Shown here: one piece after another, positions 16,834-25,011 of the stretch
Position numbering within the stretch: position 1 is the stretch's first letter
Layout of the letters: each line of letters begins with the position of its first letter
Origin: CBCPNA01 sp965120415
GTDB taxonomy: Bacteria; Bacillota; Clostridia; Lachnospirales; CAG-274
Direction of reading: 5' to 3'
DNA: 52,087 nt
Assembly: GCA_965120415.1 (NCBI GenBank)
Contig: CBCPNA010000051.1
Coordinates: forward strand, 1 to 52,087
Notes under the pieces: generated by a model
The model's input: only the letters and a program-made list of their open reading frames with translations
Databases searched by the model: none
What the model was told of the DNA's origin: nothing
Translations under genes and position numbers: made by a program

Positions 16834-17088
16834 CTAAAATATAATACATATAATACCTATTACAATAATAATCATAATAACCCATGTAAGACATCCGTTA
16901 AGGCAACCACGTGGCCCACGCATAGACCACATGCCACCCCACATACCACCGCCCCACATACCACCTGGTGGTCTAGGTGGTCCTCCAGGGCGTCCACCAT
17001 GAGGTCCTCCTCCACCTCCTGGATGTCCTCCTCCATGATGTCCACCACCACCTGGGCCTCCAGGACCTGGAACAAAATTTCTAGACAT
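16834..17088 (-). CDS. Gly/His/Pro-rich small protein with C-terminal membrane helix
   Basis: I do not recognise this 84-residue protein. Residues 5-55 are almost entirely Gly, Pro, His, Arg, Met and Trp (GGHHGGGHPGGGGG, GGMWGGGMWGGMWS). Then come a short Cys pair (CLNGC) and a C-terminal hydrophobic helix of about 20 residues ending the protein (VIMIIIVIGIICIIF), so it looks tail-anchored. The ATG at 17088 is eight bases after AGGAGG, as strong as its ribosomal neighbours. It sits inside the S10 operon, 14 bases after rplB and 71 bases before rpsS. Its GGT/GGA/CCA-rich codons make it GC-richer than the surroundings. The His-rich tract could bind metal; that is a guess from composition. Confidence 0.75.
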   Translation of the reverse strand: MSRNFVPGPGGPGGGGHHGGGHPGGGGGPHGGRPGGPPRPPGGMWGGGMWGGMWSMRGPRGCLNGCLTWVIMIIIVIGIICIIF

Positions 17089-17102
17089 ATACAAGTCCTC
17101 CT

Positions 17103-17933
17103 TTATTTTGTTCTTGAACGGATTATATATTTATTACTTGCTTTATGCTTTTTCCTTGTTTTGTAACCTAAAGCTGGCTTACCCCATGGGGTGCAAGGCG
17201 CTGGCCTACCTATTGGTGCCTTTCCTTCTCCACCACCGTGTGGATGGTCGTTAGGGTTCATAACAGAACCACGCACTGTAGGGCGTATACCCATATGACG
17301 CTTTTTGCCTGCTTTACCTATATTAATAAGCTCATGATCAATATTACCTACTTGCCCAATGGTCGCACGGCAAGCAAGAGGAAGGAGTCTCATTTCTCCA
17401 GAAGGTAATCTAACAGTTGCGTATTTACCTTCTTTAGCCATAAGCTGAGCAACATTACCAGCTGCTCTAACAAGCTGCCCACCGGCTCCTGGTTTCATTT
17501 CTATGTTGTGTATTTCTGCTCCGATTGGTATATTTTGCATAGGAAGTGCATTACCTACTTTTATTTCTGCATCTGCCCCACTGCATAAAATATCGCCAAC
17601 TTTTAGCCCTTTAGGAGCTATTATATAAGATTTAACTCCATCGGCATAGCATATTAAAGCTATGTTAGATGTTCTGTTTGGGTCGTATTCTATACCTATA
17701 ACTTTAGCATTAATACCATCTTTATTTCTTTTAAAATCTATAATTCTATATTTTCTTTTAGCTCCGCCCCCATGATGACGAACAGTTATTTTACCCTGAT
17801 TATTACGCCCGGCTGTTTTTTTGATATGAACAACTAAGCTTTTTTCAGGAGTTTTTTTTGTAATTTCTGAAAAGTCTGAAACGGTCATCTGCCTTCTTGA
17901 AGGGGTATAAGGCTTAAATCTTTTAATACCCAT
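17103..17933 (-). CDS. rplB: 50S ribosomal protein L2
   Basis: L2 is needed for subunit association and peptidyl-transferase structure. The 276 residues run from MGIKRFKPYTPSRRQMTVSD through VKSYIIAPKGLKVGD and GGQLVRAAGNVAQLMAKEGK to the C-terminal signature VMNPNDHPHGGGEGKAP, which includes the functionally important His. Full length. Confidence 0.98.
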   Translation of the reverse strand: MGIKRFKPYTPSRRQMTVSDFSEITKKTPEKSLVVHIKKTAGRNNQGKITVRHHGGGAKRKYRIIDFKRNKDGINAKVIGIEYDPNRTSNIALICYADGVKSYIIAPKGLKVGDILCSGADAEIKVGNALPMQNIPIGAEIHNIEMKPGAGGQLVRAAGNVAQLMAKEGKYATVRLPSGEMRLLPLACRATIGQVGNIDHELINIGKAGKKRHMGIRPTVRGSVMNPNDHPHGGGEGKAPIGRPAPCTPWGKPALGYKTRKKHKASNKYIIRSRTK

Positions 17934-17984
17934 TAATTACAACTCCTTTCATTTACAACGTTTCCGTGTGTTTCTTAAAAGATA

Positions 17985-18284
17985 TTACATACCTTGGAAT
18001 ATTTCTATTTCTTTACTATCTTCTTTTAACGATACAATAGCTTTTTTACGCATATTAGTCCTTATCATAACGCGCCCACGTCTTTTGTTTTTACCACGAA
18101 TATTCATTGTGTTAACAGAGTCGACTTTGACTCCTTCAAACATTTTTTCTACTGCTTGTTTTATTTGGATTTTATTTGCTTTTGGATGTACATAAAAACA
18201 GTACTTTCTTTCGGACATAAGGGTCATACTTCTTTCTGTAACGACTGGGTTTAATATGATGTCGTAATATTCTAAATTTGGCAT
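17985..18284 (-). CDS. rplW: 50S ribosomal protein L23
   Basis: L23 lies at the tunnel exit and docks trigger factor and SRP. The 99 residues contain DIILNPVVTERSMTLMSE, YCFYVHPKANKIQIKQAVEK and KVDSVNTMNIRGKNKRRGR. Its ATG overlaps the rplD stop by one base. Confidence 0.97.
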   Translation of the reverse strand: MPNLEYYDIILNPVVTERSMTLMSERKYCFYVHPKANKIQIKQAVEKMFEGVKVDSVNTMNIRGKNKRRGRVMIRTNMRKKAIVSLKEDSKEIEIFQGM

Positions 18285-18907
18285 TATTTGTACACCTCCT
18301 GGATTTTTTCTAAAGCTTTTTTTGTAACTATAAATGTTTCATATTTTAAAATATCGTGTACATTTATTGTGTTGACTGCTGAAGTTTTGATATTTGGTAT
18401 ATTTCTTGTAGATAAAATTACGTTTAAGTTGCCTTCTTCTAAAACAACAAGCCCTTTAGTTATGTTTAGGTTATTGAAAACTTTTTGCATTTCTTTAGTT
18501 TTGATTTGTGGTAAATTAAGCTCTTCTAAAACAATTAGCTTTTCATCTTGCACCCTTGTTGTTAAAGCAGATTTAAGCGCTAATCTCTTAACCTTTTTAT
18601 TAAGCTTTATAGAAAAATCACGTGGTTTTGGAGCAAATACAACTCCCCCACCTCTCCATTGTGGCGAACGTATAGAACCTTGCCTTGCACGCCCTGTACC
18701 TTTTTGGCGCCATGGTTTCCTTCCCCCTCCACGCACTTCGGCACGTGTTTTAGCGCTTTTTGTACCTTGGCGCTGGTTAGCAAGATATTGTACAACCGCT
18801 TGATGCATAACATGCATATTAACTTCTATACCAAAAATATTTTCATCTAGCTCGATGCTACCTGTTTCTTTACCAGACATATCAAAAACTTTAACACTTA
18901 CAGACAT
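18284..18907 (-). CDS. rplD: 50S ribosomal protein L4
   Basis: L4 inserts a loop into the exit tunnel and in some bacteria regulates the S10 operon. The 207 residues include the loop region (QGTKSAKTRAEVRGGGRKPW, KGTGRARQGSIRSPQWRGGG, VFAPKPRDFS) and a Rossmann-like C-terminal part. Length and position are standard. Confidence 0.97.
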   Translation of the reverse strand: MSVSVKVFDMSGKETGSIELDENIFGIEVNMHVMHQAVVQYLANQRQGTKSAKTRAEVRGGGRKPWRQKGTGRARQGSIRSPQWRGGGVVFAPKPRDFSIKLNKKVKRLALKSALTTRVQDEKLIVLEELNLPQIKTKEMQKVFNNLNITKGLVVLEEGNLNVILSTRNIPNIKTSAVNTINVHDILKYETFIVTKKALEKIQEVYK

Positions 18908-18935
18908 TATTTTTCCTCCTTTCTGAAAATTGAAA

Positions 18936-19565
18936 CTAAACTTTAACGCTTTCTTTTATTGTAAGAACAGCACCTTTATGTCCAGGCACAGCCCCTTTAA
19001 GCAATATAAGGTTTTTTTCTTTTATTATTTTAACAATAGTAAGATTTTGGACTGTTACTTTAGCAGCTCCCATATGACCAGGCATTTTTTTACCTTTTTT
19101 AACTCTACCTGGAGTAGTACCGGAAGATAAAGAACCAAGCCCTCTATGATATTTAGAACCATGCGACATAGGCCCTCTATGCTGGTTATGTCTTTTTATA
19201 GCCCCTTGAAAGCCTTTACCTTTAGAAATACCACTAACATCTACCTTATCTCCAGGTTCAAAAATATCTACTGTTATTTCTGCTCCTAAAGTATAATCTG
19301 CACAGTTTTCAAATTTAAATTCTTTCAATATTTTTTTAGGACTTACGCCAGCCTTTTCAAAATGCCCTTTCATAGGCTTTATAACTTTTTTTTCTTTTAT
19401 TTCACCAAAACCTACTTGGATAGCATCATAGCCATCATTTTCCATAGTTTTGATTTGGGTAACAGTGCTAGGGTTTGCCTCAAGCACCGTAACAGGTATT
19501 AACTCGCCGTCTTCGGCAAAAACTTGTGTCATACCTACCTTTTTTGCTATAATAGCTTTTTTCAT
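18936..19565 (-). CDS. rplC: 50S ribosomal protein L3
   Basis: L3 is an early 23S binder whose extension reaches the peptidyl-transferase centre. The 209 residues start MKKAIIAKKVGMTQVFAEDG and contain the signature GISKGKGFQGAIKRHNQHRG and GSLSSGTTPGRVKKGKKMPG. About 150 non-coding bases separate it from rpsJ. The transcript of that spacer can form small hairpins (ATTACA/TGTAAT and AGCGG/CCGCT). Confidence 0.97.
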   Translation of the reverse strand: MKKAIIAKKVGMTQVFAEDGELIPVTVLEANPSTVTQIKTMENDGYDAIQVGFGEIKEKKVIKPMKGHFEKAGVSPKKILKEFKFENCADYTLGAEITVDIFEPGDKVDVSGISKGKGFQGAIKRHNQHRGPMSHGSKYHRGLGSLSSGTTPGRVKKGKKMPGHMGAAKVTVQNLTIVKIIKEKNLILLKGAVPGHKGAVLTIKESVKV

Positions 19566-19717
19566 TAAAATTGCACCTCCATAAGCTACAGCGGATTACA
19601 CTAGCCGCTCATCAAATTAGCCTTGCAAAACGCTTAATATATTACATTTTGCTTTATTGTAATCATTCTAGGCAATATAAGGCAATATATATAACCTAAT
19701 CATATAAATATGATATT

Positions 19718-20029
19718 TTAAATCATTTTTAATGTTATGTCGACGCCAGCTGGTAGCTCAAGCCTACTTAAACTATCCATTGTTTTAGCCGTTGGCATTA
19801 AAATATCTATAAGTCTTTTATGTGTACGGCGTTCAAATTGTTCTCTTGAGTCTTTGTATTTATGCACTGCTCTAAGAATTGTTACAACCTCTTTTTTAGT
19901 TGGAAGAGGTACCGGCCCTACAACTTTTGAACCAGTTTTTTTAGCAGTTTCTATAATTTGGGTTGCTGATTGGTCGATTAACTTATGGTCATAAGCTTTA
20001 AGACTTATTCTAAGCTTTTTATTAGCCAT
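19718..20029 (-). CDS. rpsJ: 30S ribosomal protein S10
   Basis: S10 of the small-subunit head; also the NusE partner of NusB in antitermination. The 103 residues start MANKKLRISLKAYDHKLID and contain VVGPVPLPTKKEVVTILRA and RTHKRLIDILMPTAKTMDSL. The ATG at 20029 follows AGGAGGGGC. A longer upstream reading lacks homology and is rejected. It is the first gene of the long ribosomal operon. Confidence 0.98.
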   Translation of the reverse strand: MANKKLRISLKAYDHKLIDQSATQIIETAKKTGSKVVGPVPLPTKKEVVTILRAVHKYKDSREQFERRTHKRLIDILMPTAKTMDSLSRLELPAGVDITLKMI

Positions 20030-20070
20030 AAAAAAAAGCCCCTCCTTTTCGTACTTAATATAATAGCACA

Positions 20071-20130
20071 ACAAGTGGTGACTGTACATATCTTAAAAAT
20101 AAAAATAGCAAGATTAGCACAGTGACTTGT
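20071..20130 (-). promoter_or_regulatory. Three-helix hairpin in the rpsJ leader RNA
   Basis: In the minus-strand RNA, ACAAGT pairs with ACTTGT, ACTGT with ACAGT, and ATCTT with AAGAT. These are stacked in order and separated by small internal loops (C/CACC and GCTA/ATGT), with an AU-rich apical loop. It ends about 40 bases before the rpsJ start. No T tract follows, so it is not a terminator. A regulatory role, for example a ribosomal-protein binding site, is inferred. Confidence 0.5.
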
Positions 20131-20282
20131 CGCCCGAACTTAAACACGGACATTGCTCAATAGAAAAACTCACAAAATATAAATTTATATATTATATGCA
20201 AAAAGCAATATATAAACTTGCTTAATAAATTTAGCTTTTGTAACAACCTTCTATATCATAGCTCTCATGTCACAGCCATTAG

Positions 20283-20311
20283 ATTTTAACATATAAAAAA
20301 ACAAATTGCAA
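20283..20311 (-). promoter_or_regulatory. Promoter of the S10 operon
   Basis: TTGCAA, a 17-bp T-rich spacer and TAAAAT preceded by TG at the extended -10 position. It gives a leader of about 245 bases before rpsJ. The rest of the 414-bp gap between rpsJ and the upstream htrA gene holds the htrA terminator, this promoter and the leader hairpin. Confidence 0.75.
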
Positions 20312-20336
20312 GCCTTTTAATAAAAAATATTTTATA

Positions 20337-20374
20337 AAAACAAAAAACACTCCATTTTAAGAAGTGCTTTTTGC
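20337..20374 (-). terminator. Terminator after the first htrA-type gene
   Basis: In the minus-strand RNA, AAAGCACTTC pairs with GGAGTGTTTT (two G-U pairs) around a seven-base loop and runs into TTTTTTG. It separates the protease gene from the S10 promoter just downstream. Confidence 0.75.
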
Positions 20375-20443
20375 TTGATCAAAAAAATCAAACTATTAAG
20401 GAGAGGAGTATCTATATCAATTAAAAACTTGTAAACTAATTAA

Positions 20444-21604
20444 TTAAAGCTTTACTTTTATTGTTAAAACTTCATTATCCCTAAGCACAGTTAGCTTTAT
20501 TCTATCTTTTACGCTATATTTTTTAATTTCGTCAACAAGCTGACTAGAGCTTAATATAGGTGTATCATTAAGGCTTGTTATAATATCGCCTACTTGCAAT
20601 GAAGAATTATCAGCTGGACTATCTTCAACAATACTTACAACCATGGCTCCGAGACTATATTTGCTATTAGTTTGAGAAGCATCTACAACAGAAACCCCTA
20701 GGGTGGCTGGATTAGTATTATTTAGCATTTGCTCTATTATAGGCATCGCAACATCGGTGCTTATACTATAACCTATGCCTTCAACCGACTCTTCAGAAGA
20801 CTTAGCAACATTTATGCCTATTACTTCTCCTTTTAGGTTAATAAGCGCCCCACCACTATTACCTGGGTTTATTGCAGCATCGGTCTGTAATACATTTAAT
20901 GTTACTCCATCTACAACAATATCTTTTGAGGTTGCACTAATTATACCAAAAGTGGCTGTGTTACCTTCGCCAAGTGCATTACCTATAGCAATAACGCTAT
21001 CGCCTGGTAATACGGTTGATGAGCTTGCAAACTTCGCAACTTTAATATCCGTAGCCCCACTATTAACTAAATCGCTATAAGATACAACTATCACCGCTAA
21101 ATCATTATTTGCATCTTTTGCAATAAGCTCTGCCATAACTGGCTCGTTATCTTCAACCGCAACGCCTATAGCATCAGCATTTTCTATTGTATGGTAGTTA
21201 GTAACTATAAATACTTCATCAGCTGTTTTATGAAATATTATGCCTGAACCTGGGCTTTCATAATTTATAGTATTGTTAAAAAAGTCATTGTATTGAGTAA
21301 AACTTGTTATGGAAACAATAGAAGGTTTTGTGTTTTCTATAATACTAACTAAATTGCTAGAAATGGTCTGTATTTCAAATTCATTATCTGATAAAGATGT
21401 AGAAACACTATTTTGGGCAACCTGTGGAATAATAGTATCTTTTAAAAAAATGACTGAAAAGCTTAATACGATACCAAGTATTAAAGAAAATATGAACATA
21501 AATAGCTTTAAAAAACTATTTTTTAAAAATTTACCTTTTGATTTGGTAACCGTTTCTTGAAAAAAAGCTTCTTTTTTAATACTTTCATTTTCCTCTGATT
21601 CCAT
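20444..21604 (-). CDS. HtrA/DegP-family membrane-anchored serine protease (copy 1)
   Basis: An envelope quality-control protease of the S1C family. The 386 residues have an acidic cytoplasmic N-terminus, one membrane helix (about 33-54, LFMFIFSLILGIVLSFSVIF), and an extracellular trypsin-like domain. The catalytic triad is His in TNYHTIENA (about 136), Asp in NNDLAVIVV (about 169) and Ser in NPGNSGGAL (about 247). One C-terminal PDZ domain (about 300-386, ending LTVLRDNEVLTIKVKL) follows. The His motif is unusual: most family members read TNNHVI. It is a tandem paralogue of the next gene; each has its own promoter and the two promoters share spacing. Comparable to B. subtilis HtrA/HtrB/YyxA. 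Confidence 0.93.
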   Translation of the reverse strand: MESEENESIKKEAFFQETVTKSKGKFLKNSFLKLFMFIFSLILGIVLSFSVIFLKDTIIPQVAQNSVSTSLSDNEFEIQTISSNLVSIIENTKPSIVSITSFTQYNDFFNNTINYESPGSGIIFHKTADEVFIVTNYHTIENADAIGVAVEDNEPVMAELIAKDANNDLAVIVVSYSDLVNSGATDIKVAKFASSSTVLPGDSVIAIGNALGEGNTATFGIISATSKDIVVDGVTLNVLQTDAAINPGNSGGALINLKGEVIGINVAKSSEESVEGIGYSISTDVAMPIIEQMLNNTNPATLGVSVVDASQTNSKYSLGAMVVSIVEDSPADNSSLQVGDIITSLNDTPILSSSQLVDEIKKYSVKDRIKLTVLRDNEVLTIKVKL

Positions 21605-21627
21605 AGCATTACCTCCTATCTAAAAAC

Positions 21628-21670
21628 ATTATATATTAAATTAATGAACAAATTATGAATTAAATGTTAA
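21628..21670 (-). promoter_or_regulatory. Promoter and operator-like sites of htrA-type copy 1
   Basis: On the minus strand: TTAACAT, 12 bases, TTGTTC, 12 bases, TATAAT. No good -35 hexamer lies 16-18 bases before the -10, which suggests dependence on an activator. The same three elements with identical spacing occur upstream of the paralogue. Confidence 0.5.
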
Positions 21671-21686
21671 TATTTAAAAAATTTTA

Positions 21687-22871
21687 TTAGCTGGAACTGC
21701 TGTATAAAGTCACTTCGATATTCATTTCTTGAAAGCCATTTCTTATAACAGTAACCTCAACAACTTCATTAACCGCCGCATCTTTTATAGCGTTTGAAAG
21801 GTCTTCAAGACTTGATATAGGTGTGCCATTAAAAGAGGTTATTATATCTGTAGCGATAATACCTGCTTTATAAGCTGCTCCACCTTCTTCTACATCTATT
21901 ACCAATACGCCGTCTGTTTTAAGATTAAATATTCTTTTAATATCTTCTGTTACAGTTTGCCCTTGTATACCAAGATAAGGTTTTTGTACAGAACCATTTT
22001 CTATAATATTATTTGCAACGCTAACAGCGGTATTTATAGGTATTGCATAACCTATACCTTCTATAGCAGAGCTTGAAAGCTTAGCGGTATTAACTCCGAC
22101 AACCTCCCCTTGAGAATTAATTAGCGCTCCTCCACTATTACCTGGGTTTATTGCAGCATCTGTTTGTAAAACGGTAAGTGATACGCCGTCTATATTTATT
22201 TCTTTATTTTGCGCACTTATTATACCTTGTGTAATTGTTTTTCCCATACCTAAAGCATTACCTATAGCAAAAACAAATTCTCCTACTTTAACGTTATCAG
22301 AATCAGAAAATTTTGCTACTGTTACATTTTCTATTCCGGCTTCTTGCAAGGCCGTTTTGCTAACAGATAAAACTGCTATATCAGAGCTTGCATCGCTCCC
22401 AACAAGGCTCGCACTAACTTGTTCTGTACCGGTTACAGATACTGTTATAGCTTTTGCGTCTTCTATAACATGGTTATTTGTTATTATATAAACTTTATCG
22501 CCATCTATTTTGTATATAATACCAGAGCCTGAACTAGTACCGGTAAATACATTTTGTGTTACGATTATTGTAGATATATTAACAACGGATTCGCCTACTT
22601 CTTCAAAAACAGAGGATATATCGCTAGAAGATAAAGAAACTTCTGTCACATTATAATCATCTGTTGTAGTACCAAAAGAAAAATTAGCTCTTTCTTGCTT
22701 AGCAACTAGATTTTTTGCAATTGAGTTACCTGCACCTATACCAAGCCCTAAAAAGGTAAAGCATAAAATGACTGTTATTGTTTTAAAGAAAGTTTTTTTT
22801 ATTTTATTCTTTTTAATTTTTTTTTCTTGTTTTTCATCATCTAAAATAAGCTCTTCGTTTTTGTCTTTCAT
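21687..22871 (-). CDS. HtrA/DegP-family membrane-anchored serine protease (copy 2)
   Basis: Tandem paralogue of copy 1. From the ATG at 22871 (GGGAGGTTTTATT upstream) the protein has 394 residues: a charged cytoplasmic start (EKKIKKNKIKKT), one membrane helix (about 32-52), and a trypsin-like domain with His in TNNHVIEDA (about 130), Asp in SSDIAVLSV (about 162) and Ser in NPGNSGGAL (about 243). A PDZ domain follows with the ligand loop near LGIQGQ and ends GFQEMNIEVTLYSSSS. The triad motifs are canonical. The expected role is degradation of misfolded secreted proteins. Confidence 0.93.
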   Translation of the reverse strand: MKDKNEELILDDEKQEKKIKKNKIKKTFFKTITVILCFTFLGLGIGAGNSIAKNLVAKQERANFSFGTTTDDYNVTEVSLSSSDISSVFEEVGESVVNISTIIVTQNVFTGTSSGSGIIYKIDGDKVYIITNNHVIEDAKAITVSVTGTEQVSASLVGSDASSDIAVLSVSKTALQEAGIENVTVAKFSDSDNVKVGEFVFAIGNALGMGKTITQGIISAQNKEINIDGVSLTVLQTDAAINPGNSGGALINSQGEVVGVNTAKLSSSAIEGIGYAIPINTAVSVANNIIENGSVQKPYLGIQGQTVTEDIKRIFNLKTDGVLVIDVEEGGAAYKAGIIATDIITSFNGTPISSLEDLSNAIKDAAVNEVVEVTVIRNGFQEMNIEVTLYSSSS

Positions 22872-22916
22872 AATAAAACCTCCCACAAATTATTTGTATA
22901 TCTTTATGTTAATTTT

Positions 22917-22959
22917 ATTATAACTAATTATTTTGAACAAAATATTAATAATATGTTAA
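22917..22959 (-). promoter_or_regulatory. Promoter and operator-like sites of htrA-type copy 2
   Basis: On the minus strand: TTAACAT, 12 bases, TTGTTC, 12 bases, TATAAT, exactly the spacing seen for copy 1, again without a recognisable -35 at 17 bases. The intervening bases differ, so this is not simply a recent duplication. Confidence 0.5.
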
Positions 22960-22994
22960 CTTTTGCTTTTAAGTTTGAAAAAATTGTAAATTTG

Positions 22995-23924
22995 CTATAA
23001 ATTGTTTTGCGCAAAATTGTAAAAATTGCTAAAAAATATTTTTTCTGCTGTATCAATACCGTATTTGCTTTCTATTTTTGAAAATAGCTGTTTGTAAGAT
23101 GTTATATCTTTTATAAAGCTTGGCGTTTTATCGATTCCGTCTAAATCACCCCCAAGGCAGATGCTATCACTCCCTATTAACTTTATCAAATAATCAATGT
23201 GAGAAAATATATGGCAAAAATCGGCTTTACTTTCATTTGTTAAAAACGGTGGGTAAAAATTTAATCCAACTAGACCACCTTTTTCTTTTATAGCTTTTAG
23301 CTGGCTATCGTCTAGATTTCTTATATTGTTACAGACAAAATAGCTGTTAGAGTGGCTTGCTATAAAAGGGTATTTTGCAAGGTTATATACATCCCAAAAG
23401 CCTTTTTTATTTAAATGCGATACATCTATTATCATTTTTAGGCTATTCATTTTTTCTATAACCTCTTTACCAAAATTTTTAAGTCCATCGTTGCTTTTAG
23501 CCAAAACACCATAACCCAGCTCATTTTCATAATTCCAGCAAATGTTTAATATCCTAATCCCTCTTTTATAAAAATAATCTAAATTTTCTATTCTGCCTTC
23601 TAAGCATATACTGCTTTCTATAGATAGTATAGCAGAAAATTTTTTATTTTGTATATTTTGCAAAATTTGATTAAAATTATTTGCTATTTTTATATATTGT
23701 TTATTAATATTTACTTGATTTTCAAAAAAATCTAGCATTTTATTAGCATAAAAAAAGGCATTTTTATTAAATTCTTTTTTTAGCCAAAGAGCAAAAACTA
23801 AAACTACATTTTCAAATTGCATAAGCTTTTTTATATCTATATGTAAATTATTTTTATATAAATCTTCATTAGCATCAAAAATAGCCGACATAGTATCACA
23901 ATGCAAATCTACAAAATTTTTCAT
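22995..23924 (-). CDS. Membrane dipeptidase (peptidase family M19)
   Basis: A zinc dipeptidase related to renal dipeptidase. The 309 residues have the HxD metal motif near the start (FVDLHCDTMSAIFD), the bridging Glu in LSIESSICLEG, and His ligands in IIDVSHLNKKGF and FIASHSNSYFV. The conserved LGGDLDGID lies near the C-terminus. There is no signal peptide, so this bacterial form is cytoplasmic. The substrate is probably dipeptides, including D-amino-acid dipeptides in this family; that is family knowledge, not seen here. A weak RBS (AAGGAGAATATT) precedes the ATG. Confidence 0.9.
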   Translation of the reverse strand: MKNFVDLHCDTMSAIFDANEDLYKNNLHIDIKKLMQFENVVLVFALWLKKEFNKNAFFYANKMLDFFENQVNINKQYIKIANNFNQILQNIQNKKFSAILSIESSICLEGRIENLDYFYKRGIRILNICWNYENELGYGVLAKSNDGLKNFGKEVIEKMNSLKMIIDVSHLNKKGFWDVYNLAKYPFIASHSNSYFVCNNIRNLDDSQLKAIKEKGGLVGLNFYPPFLTNESKADFCHIFSHIDYLIKLIGSDSICLGGDLDGIDKTPSFIKDITSYKQLFSKIESKYGIDTAEKIFFSNFYNFAQNNL

Positions 23925-23943
23925 AATATTCTCCTTCTTATGC

Positions 23944-23973
23944 TTGCATATTATTTTATTATTTAGTTAATAC
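23944..23973 (+). promoter_or_regulatory. Candidate promoter of the DUF1540 gene
   Basis: TTGCAT, an 18-bp spacer and TAATAC end 22 bases before the ATG, divergent from the dipeptidase gene. Confidence 0.45.
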
Positions 23974-23995
23974 TTATTTTGTAGGAGGTGATATT

Positions 23996-24154
23996 ATGCC
24001 AGAAATTAATAGTGCTATCAAATGTAGCGTTTGTGATTGTATGCATTACGATTCTTCTGAGTATTGTAAACTCCCTAGCATTTCTGTCGGTGGTGAATCA
24101 AATTGTACTGAATGCGCCGAAACAAAATGCAAAAGCTTTCAATGCAAATGCTAA
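23996..24154 (+). CDS. Cys-rich DUF1540 peptide
   Basis: A 52-residue protein with nine cysteines (CSVCDC near 10-15, C24, CTEC near 37-40, C45, CKC at the end). The spacing matches the DUF1540 family, small proteins common in spore-forming Clostridia whose function is unknown. The cysteines suggest metal binding or a disulfide-rich fold. TAGGAGGTGATATT precedes the ATG. It is an isolated gene between the divergent dipeptidase and the convergent rplA. Confidence 0.88.
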   Translation: MPEINSAIKCSVCDCMHYDSSEYCKLPSISVGGESNCTECAETKCKSFQCKC

Positions 24155-24270
24155 AAAAGCTTAATTTATAATTTGATTTTTAAACAAAAGTTTAACAAAA
24201 AAGGCTCTTTATTATTTATTGTAATTAAAAGCAGTAAATTTTAAAGAGTTTTTATTAATTTTATAAATAT

Positions 24271-24306
24271 TAAAAAATCACATTAATATAAGTAACTAAT
24301 GTGATT
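24271..24306 (-). terminator. Terminator after rplA
   Basis: In the minus-strand RNA, AATCACATTA pairs perfectly with TAATGTGATT around an 11-base loop and is followed by TTTTTAAT. It ends the rplK-rplA unit, so rplJ-rplL do not follow. Confidence 0.85.
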
Positions 24307-24315
24307 ATTTGCATA

Positions 24316-25011
24316 CTATTCTAAAACTTTAGCTGGGTTTATTTTTATACCAGGTCCCATTGTTGTAGATATAGAGATGCTTTTAATATATTGCCCTTTT
24401 GCTGAAGATGGTCTTGCTTTAATTATGGCTGAAATAAGGGTCTGGAAGTTTTCAAGCAACTTTTCTTTACCAAAAGAAACTTTACCAACGGGAACATGGA
24501 CGATATTAGTTTTGTCTAGCCTGTATTCTATTTTACCTGCTTTAATATCTTCTATAGCTTTTTTAACATCCATCGTAACGGTACCTGATTTTGGGTTAGG
24601 CATAAGCCCTTTAGGTCCTAAAACACGCCCAATACGCCCAACAAGCCCCATCATGTCTGGGGTAGCAACGATTATGTCAAATTCGAACCAATTTTCATTT
24701 TGTATTTTAGCCATTAAATCTTCTGCCCCTACATAATCGGCTCCAGCTTGCTCTGCTTCATCAGCTTTAGCCCCTTTTGCAAAAACTAAAACACGCATTT
24801 TTTTACCGGTACCATGAGGTAGAACAACTGCCCCACGCACTTGTTGCTCAGCATGTCTGCTATCAACCCCTAACCTAATGTGCACCTCGACTGTTTCATC
24901 AAATTTAGCGATAGAAGTTTTAACGGCTAAATCTGTTGCTTCTTCTATATCATAAAGCATAGTTTTGTCAACTAGCTTTTCTTTTTCTAAATATTTTTTT
25001 CCTCTTTTCAT
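24316..25011 (-). CDS. rplA: 50S ribosomal protein L1
   Basis: L1 forms the mobile stalk that guides E-site tRNA and commonly represses translation of the L11 operon. The 231 residues start MKRGKKYLEKEKLVDKTMLY and contain VVLPHGTGKKMRVLVFA, GRIGRVLGPKGLMPNPKSGT and the C-terminal STTMGPGIKINP. The 167-bp spacer from rplK is unusually long and may hold an L1-binding site, but I did not identify one. A terminator follows directly. Confidence 0.97.
   Translation of the reverse strand: MKRGKKYLEKEKLVDKTMLYDIEEATDLAVKTSIAKFDETVEVHIRLGVDSRHAEQQVRGAVVLPHGTGKKMRVLVFAKGAKADEAEQAGADYVGAEDLMAKIQNENWFEFDIIVATPDMMGLVGRIGRVLGPKGLMPNPKSGTVTMDVKKAIEDIKAGKIEYRLDKTNIVHVPVGKVSFGKEKLLENFQTLISAIIKARPSSAKGQYIKSISISTTMGPGIKINPAKVLE

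Noticed and set aside
16872..17075. Second reading frame through the Gly-rich gene, giving a 67-residue hydrophobic/acidic peptide
   Set aside because: It arises from the GGT/GGA/CCA repeats read one base off; it has no RBS of its own and no conserved features. Dual coding is not supported.
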